64,000 bases of DNA from Ignavibacteria bacterium (GTDB taxonomy: Bacteria > Bacteroidota > Ignavibacteria > Tepidaquicellales > Tepidaquicellaceae). Under the pieces are notes generated by a model. It had not been told where the DNA came from and made no database searches. It saw only the letters and a program-made list of their open reading frames with translations. Shown piece after piece: positions 36,844-46,910 of this stretch; position 1 is the stretch's first letter, and the number at the start of each line of letters is the position of its first letter. Location: the NCBI GenBank assembly GCA_016704345.1, contig JADJAH010000038.1, positions 1-64,000 on the forward strand. Reading direction: 5' to 3'. Both the position numbers and the translations under genes were made by a program.

Positions 36844-38979
36844 TCAGACTTCAGCTTTTCTTGCCTCTTTTGCAATTACTTTCTTTCTCATCTCTTCCTT
36901 TAATTCTCTCTCATGTTTGCTGATTACCTTCTTCACAAAGTATTCCTGTATGTTTACATCTTTGAATGGTGTGCCTTGGTCTTTTAACAGCAACGACTTT
37001 CTGACATAATCACCATTGCTCATCATCACTCTTGTCTTCACAGTATCAGTGAGATATAGTCCCAGTATCTCAACAATATCTTCTTTCACTCTCGGATCTT
37101 CGATCGGGAAAAATATTTCCACTCTCCTGTCAAAATTTCTCTGCATAAGATCAGCGCTGCCAAGATAGAGACTTGAGTTTCCATTATTCTTAAAGTAATA
37201 AGCGCGACTGTGTTCGAGGAATCTTCCAACGATGCTGTACACATTGATGTTCTCGCTGAGGCCCTTTACCTGCGGACGAAGCCTGCATATGCCGCGTGTA
37301 ATGAGATCTATTTTCACTCCGGCTTTCGATGCCTGATAAAGTTTCATAATGACTTCGTCGTCAACTATCGAATTATTCTTTAATAAAATGTAACCGTTGC
37401 CGAACTCTTTGTGCGATCTTATCTCGTCGTCAATCAATCTGATTATGCACTTCCGCATATTCAACGGCGCGACAATGAGTTTCTTATAATCATGTTTCTT
37501 CGAATAACCAGTCAGATAGTTGAACAGGTTTGAAGCATCATCACAAAAATCATTGTTTGATGTGAAGAGCCCGAAGTCAGTGTAAATTCTTGAAGTTACG
37601 GAATTATAATTGCCTGTGCTGAGGTGAAGATATCTGCTCATGCCAATCTCGTCCTTTCTTACAACAAGCGCCATCTTACAGTGAGTCTTGAGTCCGATGA
37701 GACCGTAAACCACATGCACGCCGGCATTCTCAAGTGACTTTGCCCAGATGATATTATTCTCTTCGTCAAATCTTGCTTTTAGTTCAACAATAGCCGTAAC
37801 CTGTTTGCCGTTTTCGGCTGCTTCAATCAGCGACCGTATGATAGGGGAATCGCCGCTTGTTCTGTACAGCGTGAGTTTTATTGCATACACATTTGGGTCT
37901 TCGGCAGACTGCGCTATGAATTCACTGACCGATGCAAATGAATAAAAAGGATGATGGAGAAATATGTCGCTCTCCGAAATGGCTTTAAAATAGTCCTCCT
38001 GCTTTCTGAAGTAGGACGAGATCCTAGGGGTGAATCCCCTGTGCTTCAGTTCGCGCTTTTCGATCTTGCAGATTGACATGAAATCACCGAGGTTCAGCGG
38101 ACCGTTGATCCTGTAAATTTCATTTTTCTCAGTGTGAAGTGCATTAATCAGAAAGTTCAGAAGATTATCCGGCATCTTCTTGTCAACTTCAAGCCTGACA
38201 AGAATTCCGAGCCTCCTTTTCTTTACTTCTTCTGCTATAAGTGTCAGCAGATCATCCGCCTCTTCTTCTTCAAGATCAAGATCGGCATTGCGGGTAATAC
38301 GGAATGCAAAGCTGTCCAATGTCCTCATTCCCGGAAAGAGCTTGTCAACATTTGCCTTAATTATCTCTTCGAGCAGAATGAATCGATAGTCACCGTTAGA
38401 GCCAATGGAATAGAATCTCGAAATATTATTGGGCAGTTGTATCACGCACACTTTTTCTTCCACTTGCTCTGTATCCGGATCATCAAGAATTATTGCGAGA
38501 GCAAGACTTCTGTTTATCAGATTTGGGAAGGGATGAACATTATCAATTGCAAGCGGTGTGAGTATCGGAAAGAGTTCGTCCTCGAAGTAAGAATTGACTA
38601 TCATCTTGTCATCTTCAGTTAACTCGCTGTATGTAACAAACTCGACATCATTCACTTTTAACTGCGGAACGATCTCTTCATTGAAAATTCTGTATTGCTC
38701 ATCAACAAGCGGGACGAGAGTTTTGTATATCTCATTCCTTTGCTCGCGAGCATTCATGCCGTCGGTAGTGAGTTCGTTTACGTTGTTGCGTACCTGCCGC
38801 TTGAGGCCGGCAACGCGGATCATAAAGAACTCATCAAGATTGGTACTGAAAATAGAAAGAAACTTAAGCCTCTCCAGCAACGGTTCACTCTTGTCCGCAG
38901 CTTCTTCGAGAACCCGCTTATTGAACTCGATCCATGTCAGTTCGCGGTTAAGAAAAAAATCAGAATTTACTTTTTGCAT
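36844..38979 (-). CDS. ppk: Polyphosphate kinase 1
   Basis: A 711-residue PPK1, full length, which makes polyphosphate from ATP reversibly. It starts with the typical NRELTWIEFNKRVLEEA. The catalytic domain has ARFDEENNIIWAKSLENAG and GLKTHCKMALVVRKD, whose His corresponds to the autophosphorylated histidine. LGSADLMQRNFDRRVEIFF near the C-terminus is also diagnostic. It lies 48 bp upstream of the carB fragment on the same strand. Confidence 0.95.
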   Translation of the reverse strand: MQKVNSDFFLNRELTWIEFNKRVLEEAADKSEPLLERLKFLSIFSTNLDEFFMIRVAGLKRQVRNNVNELTTDGMNAREQRNEIYKTLVPLVDEQYRIFNEEIVPQLKVNDVEFVTYSELTEDDKMIVNSYFEDELFPILTPLAIDNVHPFPNLINRSLALAIILDDPDTEQVEEKVCVIQLPNNISRFYSIGSNGDYRFILLEEIIKANVDKLFPGMRTLDSFAFRITRNADLDLEEEEADDLLTLIAEEVKKRRLGILVRLEVDKKMPDNLLNFLINALHTEKNEIYRINGPLNLGDFMSICKIEKRELKHRGFTPRISSYFRKQEDYFKAISESDIFLHHPFYSFASVSEFIAQSAEDPNVYAIKLTLYRTSGDSPIIRSLIEAAENGKQVTAIVELKARFDEENNIIWAKSLENAGVHVVYGLIGLKTHCKMALVVRKDEIGMSRYLHLSTGNYNSVTSRIYTDFGLFTSNNDFCDDASNLFNYLTGYSKKHDYKKLIVAPLNMRKCIIRLIDDEIRSHKEFGNGYILLKNNSIVDDEVIMKLYQASKAGVKIDLITRGICRLRPQVKGLSENINVYSIVGRFLEHSRAYYFKNNGNSSLYLGSADLMQRNFDRRVEIFFPIEDPRVKEDIVEILGLYLTDTVKTRVMMSNGDYVRKSLLLKDQGTPFKDVNIQEYFVKKVISKHERELKEEMRKKVIAKEARKAEV

Positions 38980-39037
38980 TTATTGAAAATAATTGTCTGT
39001 AAAAATTTAGCTACTGCACTATACTTTTCCTACACTA

Positions 39038-42000
39038 CTACTGAATCATACCGTTTCTTTTAAGCTCGATCAAATACTTTGTAATAAGCGCTTCGTAGTC
39101 TGCAGTGTATCCTTCTTTCTGAAGATTAAGAAACTCTTCCTTAAGAGCATTGTATGAACCCGGACCACTCAGAACTATTTCAGGCGGGGATGTTCTTGAA
39201 ACATTTTCACCTGGACGCGACTCACGCTTTGGTTCAAAATCTTTCTCCCTTTGAGAAAGCCGTGCATCAAGCATTCGCGAGAGAATACGGTTCTGTTTCT
39301 CTTTCAGCTTATCGTCAAGATTATATTCACTCATTTGTTTTATGATCTCTTTCATCTCTTTCTCAACTTCATCCATATCACCAAAAACTTTTTCTCCGCT
39401 TCGGGCTTGCTCTTTTTTCAGTTCTTCATTTAATTCCTCCATGGATTTCTGAATCTGCATCTGTTCAAGTCTTAACCTGTCCATTTCAATTTTCTCCTGC
39501 TGAGGAATACTCTCCGGATTAGAGCCTTTGCCGTCATTTCCTTGTTGTCCGTTTTCGCCCATTTTACCGGTCTTGCCGTTCAGTCCCATCTGCTGAGCAA
39601 TTATATCTCCGAGCCTCTGCATCATTTGTCCCATATTGCCTTCACCGGGTTTGTTGCCTTTACCTTTCTTTCCGTTCTCTCCCATTTGTCCGAGCATATC
39701 GCCAAGCATCTTTGCGGCATTATCAAGCGAGCGCTTTGCATCACCCTGACTGTCGGAAGCCTTATCCCTCTTCATTTCTCCAAGCTCACTACCGGCTTTG
39801 TCCATCTTGTTAAAGGCATTTCCCAGTTCCTTTCCCATCTCAGGAGTAAGCATCATTCCCATCTTAGTTGTATTCATCAGATCGTCAATCGTTTGAGAGA
39901 GATCGCCTTGAAGGTCACCCTGCTCCTTTTTGTTCTTTTCAAATTCTTCTTTATTCCCGCTCTCTGTATCATCGGTCTTTTCTTTAAGCTTCTGCTGCTT
40001 CTCGCTCATCTCTTTCAGCTCTTTCAGTATCTCTTCAAGTTTCTGTTTAAGTTTTTGATTCATATCCTGCTGATCCATCATTTTGGAGAGGGCATTCTTC
40101 ATATCTTCATTCATCTGGTTCAGTTCATCCATGATCTCCTGCTGTGTCTTTTCTGAATTCTGCTTCTGGCTGCTCTTCAACTGCTCCTGTGATTGCTGCA
40201 TCTTTTGTTCCGTCTGACTCTTCTTCATCTGATCCTGCAACTTTTGAAGATCTTCTGCGCTTAACTGCTCTTTCATTTTGTTGATCTCATCAATAAGCTT
40301 TTTCAGCTCTTCGTTAAACTCTTTTGTCTGATCTTTTATCAGCATCTGCTCAGCCGAAAGATCCTTCATCTTTTCAGAATTATTCTTGTCTGTTGCTTCA
40401 GTTTCCTTTTTCAGTTCTTCCTGTTTCTTTGTTATCTCATCAAGCTTCTGCGTTAGCTCGCCAAACTTCTGCATGTTCTCGATCTTCTTCATTAACTCCA
40501 TTGCTTTTTCCATGTACTTCTTGAATGCTTCTTCGTCAAACTTAAAATTCTTCATTGCCTCTTTAAGCTCTTCCGCATTTTCCTTTTTCAATGCTTCGCG
40601 CAATTTCTCAAGCATCTTCTGAAGTTCAGGCGTGTTGATCTTATTGAACATCTTCTGCAGCTCCATATACTGTTCAAGTGTTTTCTCGTCAAGCATGTTA
40701 TTCTTCTGCATGTCTTCCATGTTCTGATCAAGCTTGTTCTGCGTTGACTGCAGGTTCTTCTGGAAGTTGTCCAGCTTCTTTTCAAACTCTTTCTTCTTTT
40801 CTTCGTTCAGCCCAAGTTCTTCATTTCGCTGAATTTGTTTCTTCATTTCTTCAATTTCTTTCTGCAGATCCATTGCCTCATCATAAACCGACTGAAGTTC
40901 ATTCTTCAGTTCTCTTGCTTCTTCCTTGTTCTTTTTAAATGCTTCTTCGGGAGACTTGTAGAACAACGATCTAATCTCGGAACGTGTCGACTTTCCTGCG
41001 TTGTCAGTTACTTCCAGGAAATATTCCGTCTTATCGCCACTTCTCATTCCGAGTGAAGTGATATCCCAAATGTAAGGAACTTCTACCGATGTCGCGTTGA
41101 GATTCTTTAGAGGTATGATGATCTTCGTAAACTGCGGAGCGGCAGAATTTCCTGAATTTTCGCGGATTTTTCTGTAATTCAGTGTCAGTCCCGAGAATCC
41201 GTAGTCATCAGAAATTCTCGATCTTACGAGCAGGTCTTTCTCCAGATTGATCTCATAATTTGTCTGCGACGGTTCGATGATCATAATTGAAGGATCCTCA
41301 TCTTTCAGGATCTTGAGAACATATTTCTTGTAGTTCTTACCGCTTCTGCCCTGTTCATCCTTTAGATAAAAGCTGTACTCACCTGACTCGGTTGCGATGA
41401 AAGTGCCGGTTGCTTCATCACCGTTGACGTCAAATGCTGTTTCCTTTCCGGAAATACTTATGCCAGCCGATGAGATATTCTTATTTGCCTTCAGATTGAA
41501 TATCAGCTCACTGCCTTGCGGACAAAATGCGTCTCCTTCATTTTCCTGAACCTTCTCCGGAACGCCGGTGAAAGCGGGTGGTTTGACAGTTAGGGTAAAG
41601 TTCTTAACAGCTGGATAATCGGCTACAAGAATTCTGTACTCATCTGATTTGATACCTTCATATTCAAAATAGTAAAGCATTTCCTGTTCAATATCTTCCA
41701 GCCTCTGAACAAAGCTTCCGTCTGTATGTGATTTTAGTTTGGTAATGTCTTCCGAAGAACTCTCCTGTTTTGGATGCAGATAGATCTCTTCGGTTTTGAA
41801 TTCAGGGCTTAGCGAATTAACACACGCCTTTACTTCAACATCCTCACCTCTTGCTATTTCAATATTGCCCGGTGTTACTGTAAATGATATGCCAAGGTTG
41901 TCGAGAAAGCCGTAATTGTAATTTACCAGGCGGTTCGCTGCCTGTGATAAGTTTGTACCAAAGAATACAAAAGACAAAGCCGCAATTAACAATGCTGAAA

Positions 42001-42514
42001 CAAAATAGAGAAAAGGCTTCTTCAGTTTTGTCATATCAATTGCAGAACCGAAATCAATGTTGGAAGTTTTTTCATCCATTCGCTTCATTTCCGCGTTTAT
42101 GAGTTCGGATGAGAACAATGAAGCCGCTCCAGTGCCTGAGTATTGCCTGAACAACGATAACGAGTTGGAAAGATTGTCTTTAATGCCTAAAATTCTGTTG
42201 CCTATTCTACTTGCATATTCAACAGGATCAAAACTGCCAATCAATCCCATGTACTTAAATACAAAGGTTACAAAAAGGTAAGTGATTGTGGTCACCGAAG
42301 AAGATAGTAAAGCCCAATAAATGATCTTTCTAACAGAAGTGGTGAAATGAAAGATAGCTTCTGCCGAAATTGCTGCAAGCAATAAAGCAAGTATTGCGGC
42401 AATTGCATAAAGCATATACTTTGCAAAGTGAAAGATCAGTTCTTTTCTGTTTGCTTTGCTGAGTCTATACTCAAGTGACTTATAGATTTCGGTTGAAGCC
42501 GTCAGATTTGACAT
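39038..42514 (-). CDS. Large coiled-coil membrane protein, DUF4175-like
   Basis: About 1,158 residues from the ATG at 42514 (an upstream in-frame ATG at 42580 is less likely). The N-terminus holds two or three membrane segments (YAIAAILALLLAAISAEAI, then IIYWALLSSSVTTITYLFV, then FLYFVSALLIAALSFVFFG). A beta-rich Ig-like region follows (about residues 230-520). A very long Lys/Glu/Gln-rich coiled coil (about 520-1010) contains a Met/Gly/Gln-rich stretch. The arrangement matches DUF4175 proteins, whose function is unknown. In many relatives this gene neighbours DUF4159, MoxR and von Willebrand genes; a DUF4159 gene is present 8 kb away (50040). Confidence 0.7.
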   Translation of the reverse strand: MSNLTASTEIYKSLEYRLSKANRKELIFHFAKYMLYAIAAILALLLAAISAEAIFHFTTSVRKIIYWALLSSSVTTITYLFVTFVFKYMGLIGSFDPVEYASRIGNRILGIKDNLSNSLSLFRQYSGTGAASLFSSELINAEMKRMDEKTSNIDFGSAIDMTKLKKPFLYFVSALLIAALSFVFFGTNLSQAANRLVNYNYGFLDNLGISFTVTPGNIEIARGEDVEVKACVNSLSPEFKTEEIYLHPKQESSSEDITKLKSHTDGSFVQRLEDIEQEMLYYFEYEGIKSDEYRILVADYPAVKNFTLTVKPPAFTGVPEKVQENEGDAFCPQGSELIFNLKANKNISSAGISISGKETAFDVNGDEATGTFIATESGEYSFYLKDEQGRSGKNYKKYVLKILKDEDPSIMIIEPSQTNYEINLEKDLLVRSRISDDYGFSGLTLNYRKIRENSGNSAAPQFTKIIIPLKNLNATSVEVPYIWDITSLGMRSGDKTEYFLEVTDNAGKSTRSEIRSLFYKSPEEAFKKNKEEARELKNELQSVYDEAMDLQKEIEEMKKQIQRNEELGLNEEKKKEFEKKLDNFQKNLQSTQNKLDQNMEDMQKNNMLDEKTLEQYMELQKMFNKINTPELQKMLEKLREALKKENAEELKEAMKNFKFDEEAFKKYMEKAMELMKKIENMQKFGELTQKLDEITKKQEELKKETEATDKNNSEKMKDLSAEQMLIKDQTKEFNEELKKLIDEINKMKEQLSAEDLQKLQDQMKKSQTEQKMQQSQEQLKSSQKQNSEKTQQEIMDELNQMNEDMKNALSKMMDQQDMNQKLKQKLEEILKELKEMSEKQQKLKEKTDDTESGNKEEFEKNKKEQGDLQGDLSQTIDDLMNTTKMGMMLTPEMGKELGNAFNKMDKAGSELGEMKRDKASDSQGDAKRSLDNAAKMLGDMLGQMGENGKKGKGNKPGEGNMGQMMQRLGDIIAQQMGLNGKTGKMGENGQQGNDGKGSNPESIPQQEKIEMDRLRLEQMQIQKSMEELNEELKKEQARSGEKVFGDMDEVEKEMKEIIKQMSEYNLDDKLKEKQNRILSRMLDARLSQREKDFEPKRESRPGENVSRTSPPEIVLSGPGSYNALKEEFLNLQKEGYTADYEALITKYLIELKRNGMIQ

Positions 42515-42655
42515 ATTATGGGGAATTTCTTTAAATCCTTTATTAAAAAACAACTTAGTTAAAGGCATGAAAGTTATCAATGAATAACATCACTATTGAC
42601 AACTCTGATACGACAAACCACACGAAATGTTGATAAATTCCAAAATTTTCAAGTT

Positions 42656-42690
42656 GAGGTTTCTCCCCAATGCCAATGGGGAGAAACCTC
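42656..42690. repeat. Inverted repeat GAGGTTTCTCCCC
   Basis: A perfect 13-bp inverted repeat, GAGGTTTCTCCCC (42656-42668) and GGGGAGAAACCTC (42678-42690), has a 9-nt loop. The same GGGGAGAAACCTC sequence is repeated in tandem at 63602-63658. A CTCTTTT follows, so it may also act as a weak terminator. Confidence 0.75.
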
Positions 42691-42762
42691 ACTCTTTTAA
42701 AAAGAAATGTAATGACTTGAATATAAGCTCGAACTTAGTGATTATTCTTTGCCCCAAAATAT

Positions 42763-45135
42763 TTGAAACACACAAAAAATATAATGGGGATCAATATAAA
42801 GTTACACATCTTTTCTGTTTTTTCAGTAATTCTTCTGGCTTCACTTTTCCTGTCAGCCCAAATTTCATTTCCCCAAATTCCATTGGAAAGCCTTGATGTT
42901 GAAACAGTCAACTGGCTTGACAGAGTTGACTCTGCAGGTGGAACCGCTTCGGATAGTATTATTCTTGCAGTTGATGATTATGTAAAAGAAATCAAGGGCC
43001 TGAAGTTTCAATCTACCAGTATTAGGAATCTCATACTTAGAGAGAATTGGTACTGCGGAAATTTCGAAGCTGCATTCGTGCCGATATTCAGAAACTCCAC
43101 AGGCTCTTCCGGTTATGTGGGCGCACAGGCCGACATCAACAGAAATTATTCCGATTTCGATTACAATGAGACAGGCACACAGAGCGGTCTCAAAGGAAAT
43201 GGAATTAATAGATATGTAGAAACGGGCATCAGCCCTTATCAGACCGGCGAACTTCCACTAAACGATGCACGGCTGATGATCTACAGCATGTCGGAAGGTT
43301 TTGAAACGGGCAGGCTCGGTTGCCGTTTCGATGGTATTGGATTCTACATGTATCCAAGATATACAAACGGAAGCGCTTACTTATGCATTAACAGCACTTC
43401 CGAAACACCGGTGAGCATTCCTTCGGCAGCGGGATATATAATGGCGCAGAGAATCAACAGTCAGCTTAATAATTTCTATCTGAGAGACAATCTTATTAAT
43501 GCTGTTCAAAACTATTCCGCAAATAACAAACCAAATTCAGGGATTGCAATAGGCGCTTTCAACAACGGCGGGAGCATGAGTAGTTTCATGACAATGAGGC
43601 TCGGAGGTTATTCCATTGGATTGAGTTTCACACCCGCACAATACAGAATTCACTATGAAGCCGTGACACGTCTCATGAACAGACTCGGACGCACATTACA
43701 ACCCGCTACCCCTCCTGAGATCAGATCCGAACTGTTTACATTCACCGGCAGAAACCTCAATGCAAACTTCAAGACACGTCCCGGAGGCTTCATTCAGTTC
43801 GAACTTCAGAACTCTTCCGGAGTTCCGCTGCAGGGATATTCATTTGAGGATTGTCCGCAAATTACCGGAGATCAGAAAAGCGCGACAGTAGCTTGGACAT
43901 CAGGTTCGGATGTATCAGAATTTGTTAATACCCCGGTTTTTCTAAAAGCAAGAATTTCTAATGCTGATCTTTTCACAATTCAGTTCAGAAATCAGGTTGA
44001 AGAAATTGACTATAACATATCCGGATACAAAGCAGGAGTGTATAAGCAGTTCTTTGCAGACACTCTCTTCTTCAGGAATAATCCCAATATAGTCCGCATA
44101 ATGCAAAGGCCGGTGAAGAATCCGACTCCGGTTATTTCTCCAACAGAGTCATGGGAAGGAAATTACATCATTACTACTTATGGAAATATCGGATACTCGA
44201 AAAGTATCGAGCAAGACAGAATGGTTTACAAAGCCTGGCTTAGGTGTGTAAATAGTTTTGGGAGGGTTCCGGTATATTATGAATCAATAGACGGTTTGAA
44301 CTGGACAAGGCCAAATGTTGAGCTGTTCAAGTTTAACGGAAGCGCTGATAATAATATTCTTTCGGATTCTCCTTATCCGGGAGGTCTTTACACTGTTGTA
44401 GATGATTCCGCGTATAATCAATCAGATTCGTCAAGGCGGTACAAGTCAGTCTACAATACACATCCTACGAGCGCCGACAGCAGATTGAATATTTCTTTCT
44501 CTTCACACGGAATTGTTTGGATTCCGTATTCCGGAAACCCGGTGCGATACAGCGGTGAAGATCTTTACTCAAGCGGCTGGAATCCCGTTCTCGGAAAGTA
44601 TTTGGGATATTTCCGGGATTCACTTGGTATCAGAAAGATCGGAAGATATACAAGTCCCGATTGGATCAGCTGGACTTACACCGGAACTATTCTTAAACCG
44701 GAGTCTTATGACATAAAGGGCACACAATTTTACAACATGACTGTCCTTTTCAAGGATAGCGTGTATTGGGGAATTGCCAGTATTCTTAAACTGAATTCAA
44801 GTCTTGAAGAGAATCCGGTAAATCCAACCAGAACAGACAATACAGTTTATCTTGCTTTGCTGTTTTCGAGAGACGGAATAAATTTTATGAGATGCGGCAA
44901 CCTGACACCGTTGGTTAATTACGGTGAGCTAGGTGAATGGGATGATCAAATGCTTTATACTGTTGGGGCGCCAATTCAAATAGGAGACGAGTATTACATT
45001 TATTACAACGGATTTAATTACAAGCATTATACAAACGGAGCGGCACCTCCACCACACAATGATGTTCCAAAGAAAAGCCAGATAGGAGTTGCAAGGATTG
45101 GTGTTGACAGGTTCATTTCATTAACGGCTTATTGA
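42763..45135 (+). CDS. Exported two-domain protein: phage-tail-type LamG-like region plus GH32/43-like propeller
   Basis: A 790-residue protein. An exported N-terminus (IHIFSVFSVILLASLFLSAQ near residues 14-30) precedes a region (about 35-290) with the pattern NWLDRVDSAGGTASDS, then KGLKFQ, NRYVETGI and LMIYSMSEG. I associate this pattern with LamG-like C-terminal domains of phage tail proteins. The second part (about 300-780) starts with the segment FKTRPGGFIQFELQ, GDQKSATVAW and VFLKARISNADLF. It continues as a five-bladed propeller with YESIDGLNWTRP, SSHGIVWIPYSG and FSRDGINFMRCG, like GH32/GH43-type proteins. Glycan binding or hydrolysis is likely but not proven; catalytic residues could not be assigned. 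Confidence 0.6.
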   Translation: MKHTKNIMGINIKLHIFSVFSVILLASLFLSAQISFPQIPLESLDVETVNWLDRVDSAGGTASDSIILAVDDYVKEIKGLKFQSTSIRNLILRENWYCGNFEAAFVPIFRNSTGSSGYVGAQADINRNYSDFDYNETGTQSGLKGNGINRYVETGISPYQTGELPLNDARLMIYSMSEGFETGRLGCRFDGIGFYMYPRYTNGSAYLCINSTSETPVSIPSAAGYIMAQRINSQLNNFYLRDNLINAVQNYSANNKPNSGIAIGAFNNGGSMSSFMTMRLGGYSIGLSFTPAQYRIHYEAVTRLMNRLGRTLQPATPPEIRSELFTFTGRNLNANFKTRPGGFIQFELQNSSGVPLQGYSFEDCPQITGDQKSATVAWTSGSDVSEFVNTPVFLKARISNADLFTIQFRNQVEEIDYNISGYKAGVYKQFFADTLFFRNNPNIVRIMQRPVKNPTPVISPTESWEGNYIITTYGNIGYSKSIEQDRMVYKAWLRCVNSFGRVPVYYESIDGLNWTRPNVELFKFNGSADNNILSDSPYPGGLYTVVDDSAYNQSDSSRRYKSVYNTHPTSADSRLNISFSSHGIVWIPYSGNPVRYSGEDLYSSGWNPVLGKYLGYFRDSLGIRKIGRYTSPDWISWTYTGTILKPESYDIKGTQFYNMTVLFKDSVYWGIASILKLNSSLEENPVNPTRTDNTVYLALLFSRDGINFMRCGNLTPLVNYGELGEWDDQMLYTVGAPIQIGDEYYIYYNGFNYKHYTNGAAPPPHNDVPKKSQIGVARIGVDRFISLTAY

Positions 45136-45152
45136 TCGAGTGAAAGATCTGG

Positions 45153-45647
45153 TCATTTGTCTTCTATGAAATCAAGTGCGGCAGAGTTGATGCAATATCT
45201 AAGTCCGGTAGGTTCCGGTCCGTCGTCAAAGACATGGCCAAGGTGCGCGCCGCATTTTTTACAGATGACTTCCTTCACGATCATGAATAAAGCAATGTCA
45301 TGATCTTCAATAATATTTTGCTTAGCAGAAGGTTCATAGAAGCTTGGCCAACCGGTTCCCGAATCGTATTTCTCTTTTGAACTGAACAGCTCACCCCCGC
45401 AGCATACACAGTTGTATTTGCCGTCTCGCTTCTCATCAAAGTAAACGTTCTCGTAAGGTAACTCCGTACCTTTTCTCCGCGTTACTTTGAATTGAAGTGG
45501 AGTGAGCTGTTTTCTCCATTCTTCTTCAGACTTTTGTATTTCAAATTGCGTTTCCTCAGGTAAAGTAATCTCGGTAGAATCTTCAGTAGCGATGGCAAAT
45601 GTCTCGCTATTCATAATAGACAACAGCATAACAATTGAAGCAATCAA
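45153..45647 (-). CDS. msrB: Peptide-methionine (R)-S-oxide reductase, exported
   Basis: A 164-residue MsrB that repairs methionine-R-sulfoxide. Zinc ligands: CVCCGGELF and ICKKCGAHLGHVF (CxxC pairs). The catalytic Cys is in GLRYCINSAAL, and GTGWPSFY is the substrate pocket. An N-terminal hydrophobic segment (MIASIVMLLSIMNSETFAIA) looks like a signal peptide, so it may act in the periplasm. It converges on the preceding gene with a 17-bp gap. Confidence 0.92.
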   Translation of the reverse strand: MIASIVMLLSIMNSETFAIATEDSTEITLPEETQFEIQKSEEEWRKQLTPLQFKVTRRKGTELPYENVYFDEKRDGKYNCVCCGGELFSSKEKYDSGTGWPSFYEPSAKQNIIEDHDIALFMIVKEVICKKCGAHLGHVFDDGPEPTGLRYCINSAALDFIEDK

Positions 45648-45904
45648 AACTTTATCAGATTCATAGGATTTGTATCAGTATTAATTTTCTTAAAAAATGG
45701 AATGCAGAAATCCTAACTTAGATTTCAATTTCAGAGTTTCCGACAAAATATGAATCTGCTCGAATAAGTGAAACGCCACAACTTCATTAGATGACTTTCT
45801 TTAATTGCAATAAATACCAAAATTACCGGCGTTCATATACTGTCAACTCATTTATCCGTTATCCGTAACATTAGTGAACACAAAAATACTTAAGACATTC
45901 TCCG

Positions 45905-46888
45905 TTGATTTCAAGTGCTTCAAATAGATTCATAAATACTCACGTGCTTGTCATTCTTCTGCTGACTATGATCTCCTGCATACTCATCAGTGAAAGAACG
46001 ATTTTTCCAGATGTACCCCAAAGAATGAAGATCGAAGCTTCAATTCTTGGAGGGACTATGGAGCCGCCCTACCAATACCGCGTAATGAAACCTTTGATAG
46101 GAAATCTATTGCAGTCAGTACTTTCTCCATTTATTGAAGACGAAGTTTCGCGTCACGCATTTTCATATCAAGTGATGATCTTCTTTGTCTTCCTTGGAGT
46201 TTATTTTTTGTTCTATAAATTTCTCCGCAATTTTTTCACGGAGAATACTTGCATATTGGGTTTGTTTCTGCTTCAGGTGGTGATACCACTGGGCATTACC
46301 AGTATTTGGGAAGAAGGAGATTACATTACACTTCTTCTCTATCTTATTGGACTTAACCTAATGTTCTCAGGCAAAGAAAAATTTCTGCCGTTAGTCATAG
46401 CAGTAGGTGTGTTTAACCGGGATCAGATCATTTATATTCTTTTCTTGTATGCGGCATTTTTGTTTTTTAACGGAAGGATCAAAAATAAAAAGGCATTTGT
46501 GAACGCGGCCATTTGTGTTATCATTTGGGGTGCGGGATATTTGCTGTTGAGAAATATTTTCGGATTCAAAGAATCTGTTTACACCATTAAACACAATGTA
46601 ACCACCAATATCAATACGTGGAAATCAATTGCCGAACTCTGGATTGCCATGATTTCCGTCTTCGCATTTCTCAGCATTATCTCATACAAGCGAAGTAATG
46701 AGTTTTTCAGGTTTGCGCTAATTTCGTTGATACCTTATGTAATGATCTATTTCTTGCTTGCAATTGTTTCCCAGTTGGCAAAATTCCTACCGGCATTTCT
46801 TGTGATGATTCCTATGAGCCTTCAGGTGCTTACAAATGAGTATACCGGAGATCCACTTGCAGAAACAGAGAAAGGACAAGCACAGTGA
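45905..46888 (+). CDS. Multi-pass membrane protein, tandem paralogue 1
   Basis: A 327-residue membrane protein with about eight hydrophobic segments. It has a conserved extracytoplasmic start (PPYQYRVMKPLIGNLLQ) and IWEEGDYITLLLYLIGL. It clearly resembles the next gene (YQ/YS-x-V-x-x-P, SYQVMIFFVFLGVYFLFY and SFEIVAFFSFLAFYFILY), so the pair is a tandem duplication. The fold recalls GT-C-type membrane proteins, but no catalytic DxD/DxE motif could be fixed. The start is a TTG at 45905; a GTG 39 bp later would drop the first hydrophilic residues and is also possible. Confidence 0.55.
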   Translation: MISSASNRFINTHVLVILLLTMISCILISERTIFPDVPQRMKIEASILGGTMEPPYQYRVMKPLIGNLLQSVLSPFIEDEVSRHAFSYQVMIFFVFLGVYFLFYKFLRNFFTENTCILGLFLLQVVIPLGITSIWEEGDYITLLLYLIGLNLMFSGKEKFLPLVIAVGVFNRDQIIYILFLYAAFLFFNGRIKNKKAFVNAAICVIIWGAGYLLLRNIFGFKESVYTIKHNVTTNINTWKSIAELWIAMISVFAFLSIISYKRSNEFFRFALISLIPYVMIYFLLAIVSQLAKFLPAFLVMIPMSLQVLTNEYTGDPLAETEKGQAQ

Positions 46889-46910
46889 ATAAAATTAGGA
46901 GGAAAAAGAA

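Noticed and set aside
38134..38986. Plus-strand open frames opposite ppk
   Set aside because: They are shadows of a well-supported PPK1 gene and have no starts, motifs or neighbours that support them.
39154..42281. Many plus-strand open frames opposite the coiled-coil gene
   Set aside because: They are the complement of the Lys/Glu/Gln-rich minus-strand coding sequence, which depletes stops on the other strand. Their translations are Leu/Phe/Ser-rich and lack any start or family signal.
45153..45647. Possible MsrA-MsrB fusion
   Set aside because: Only the MsrB domain is present; the N-terminus is a signal peptide, not an MsrA GCFW motif.
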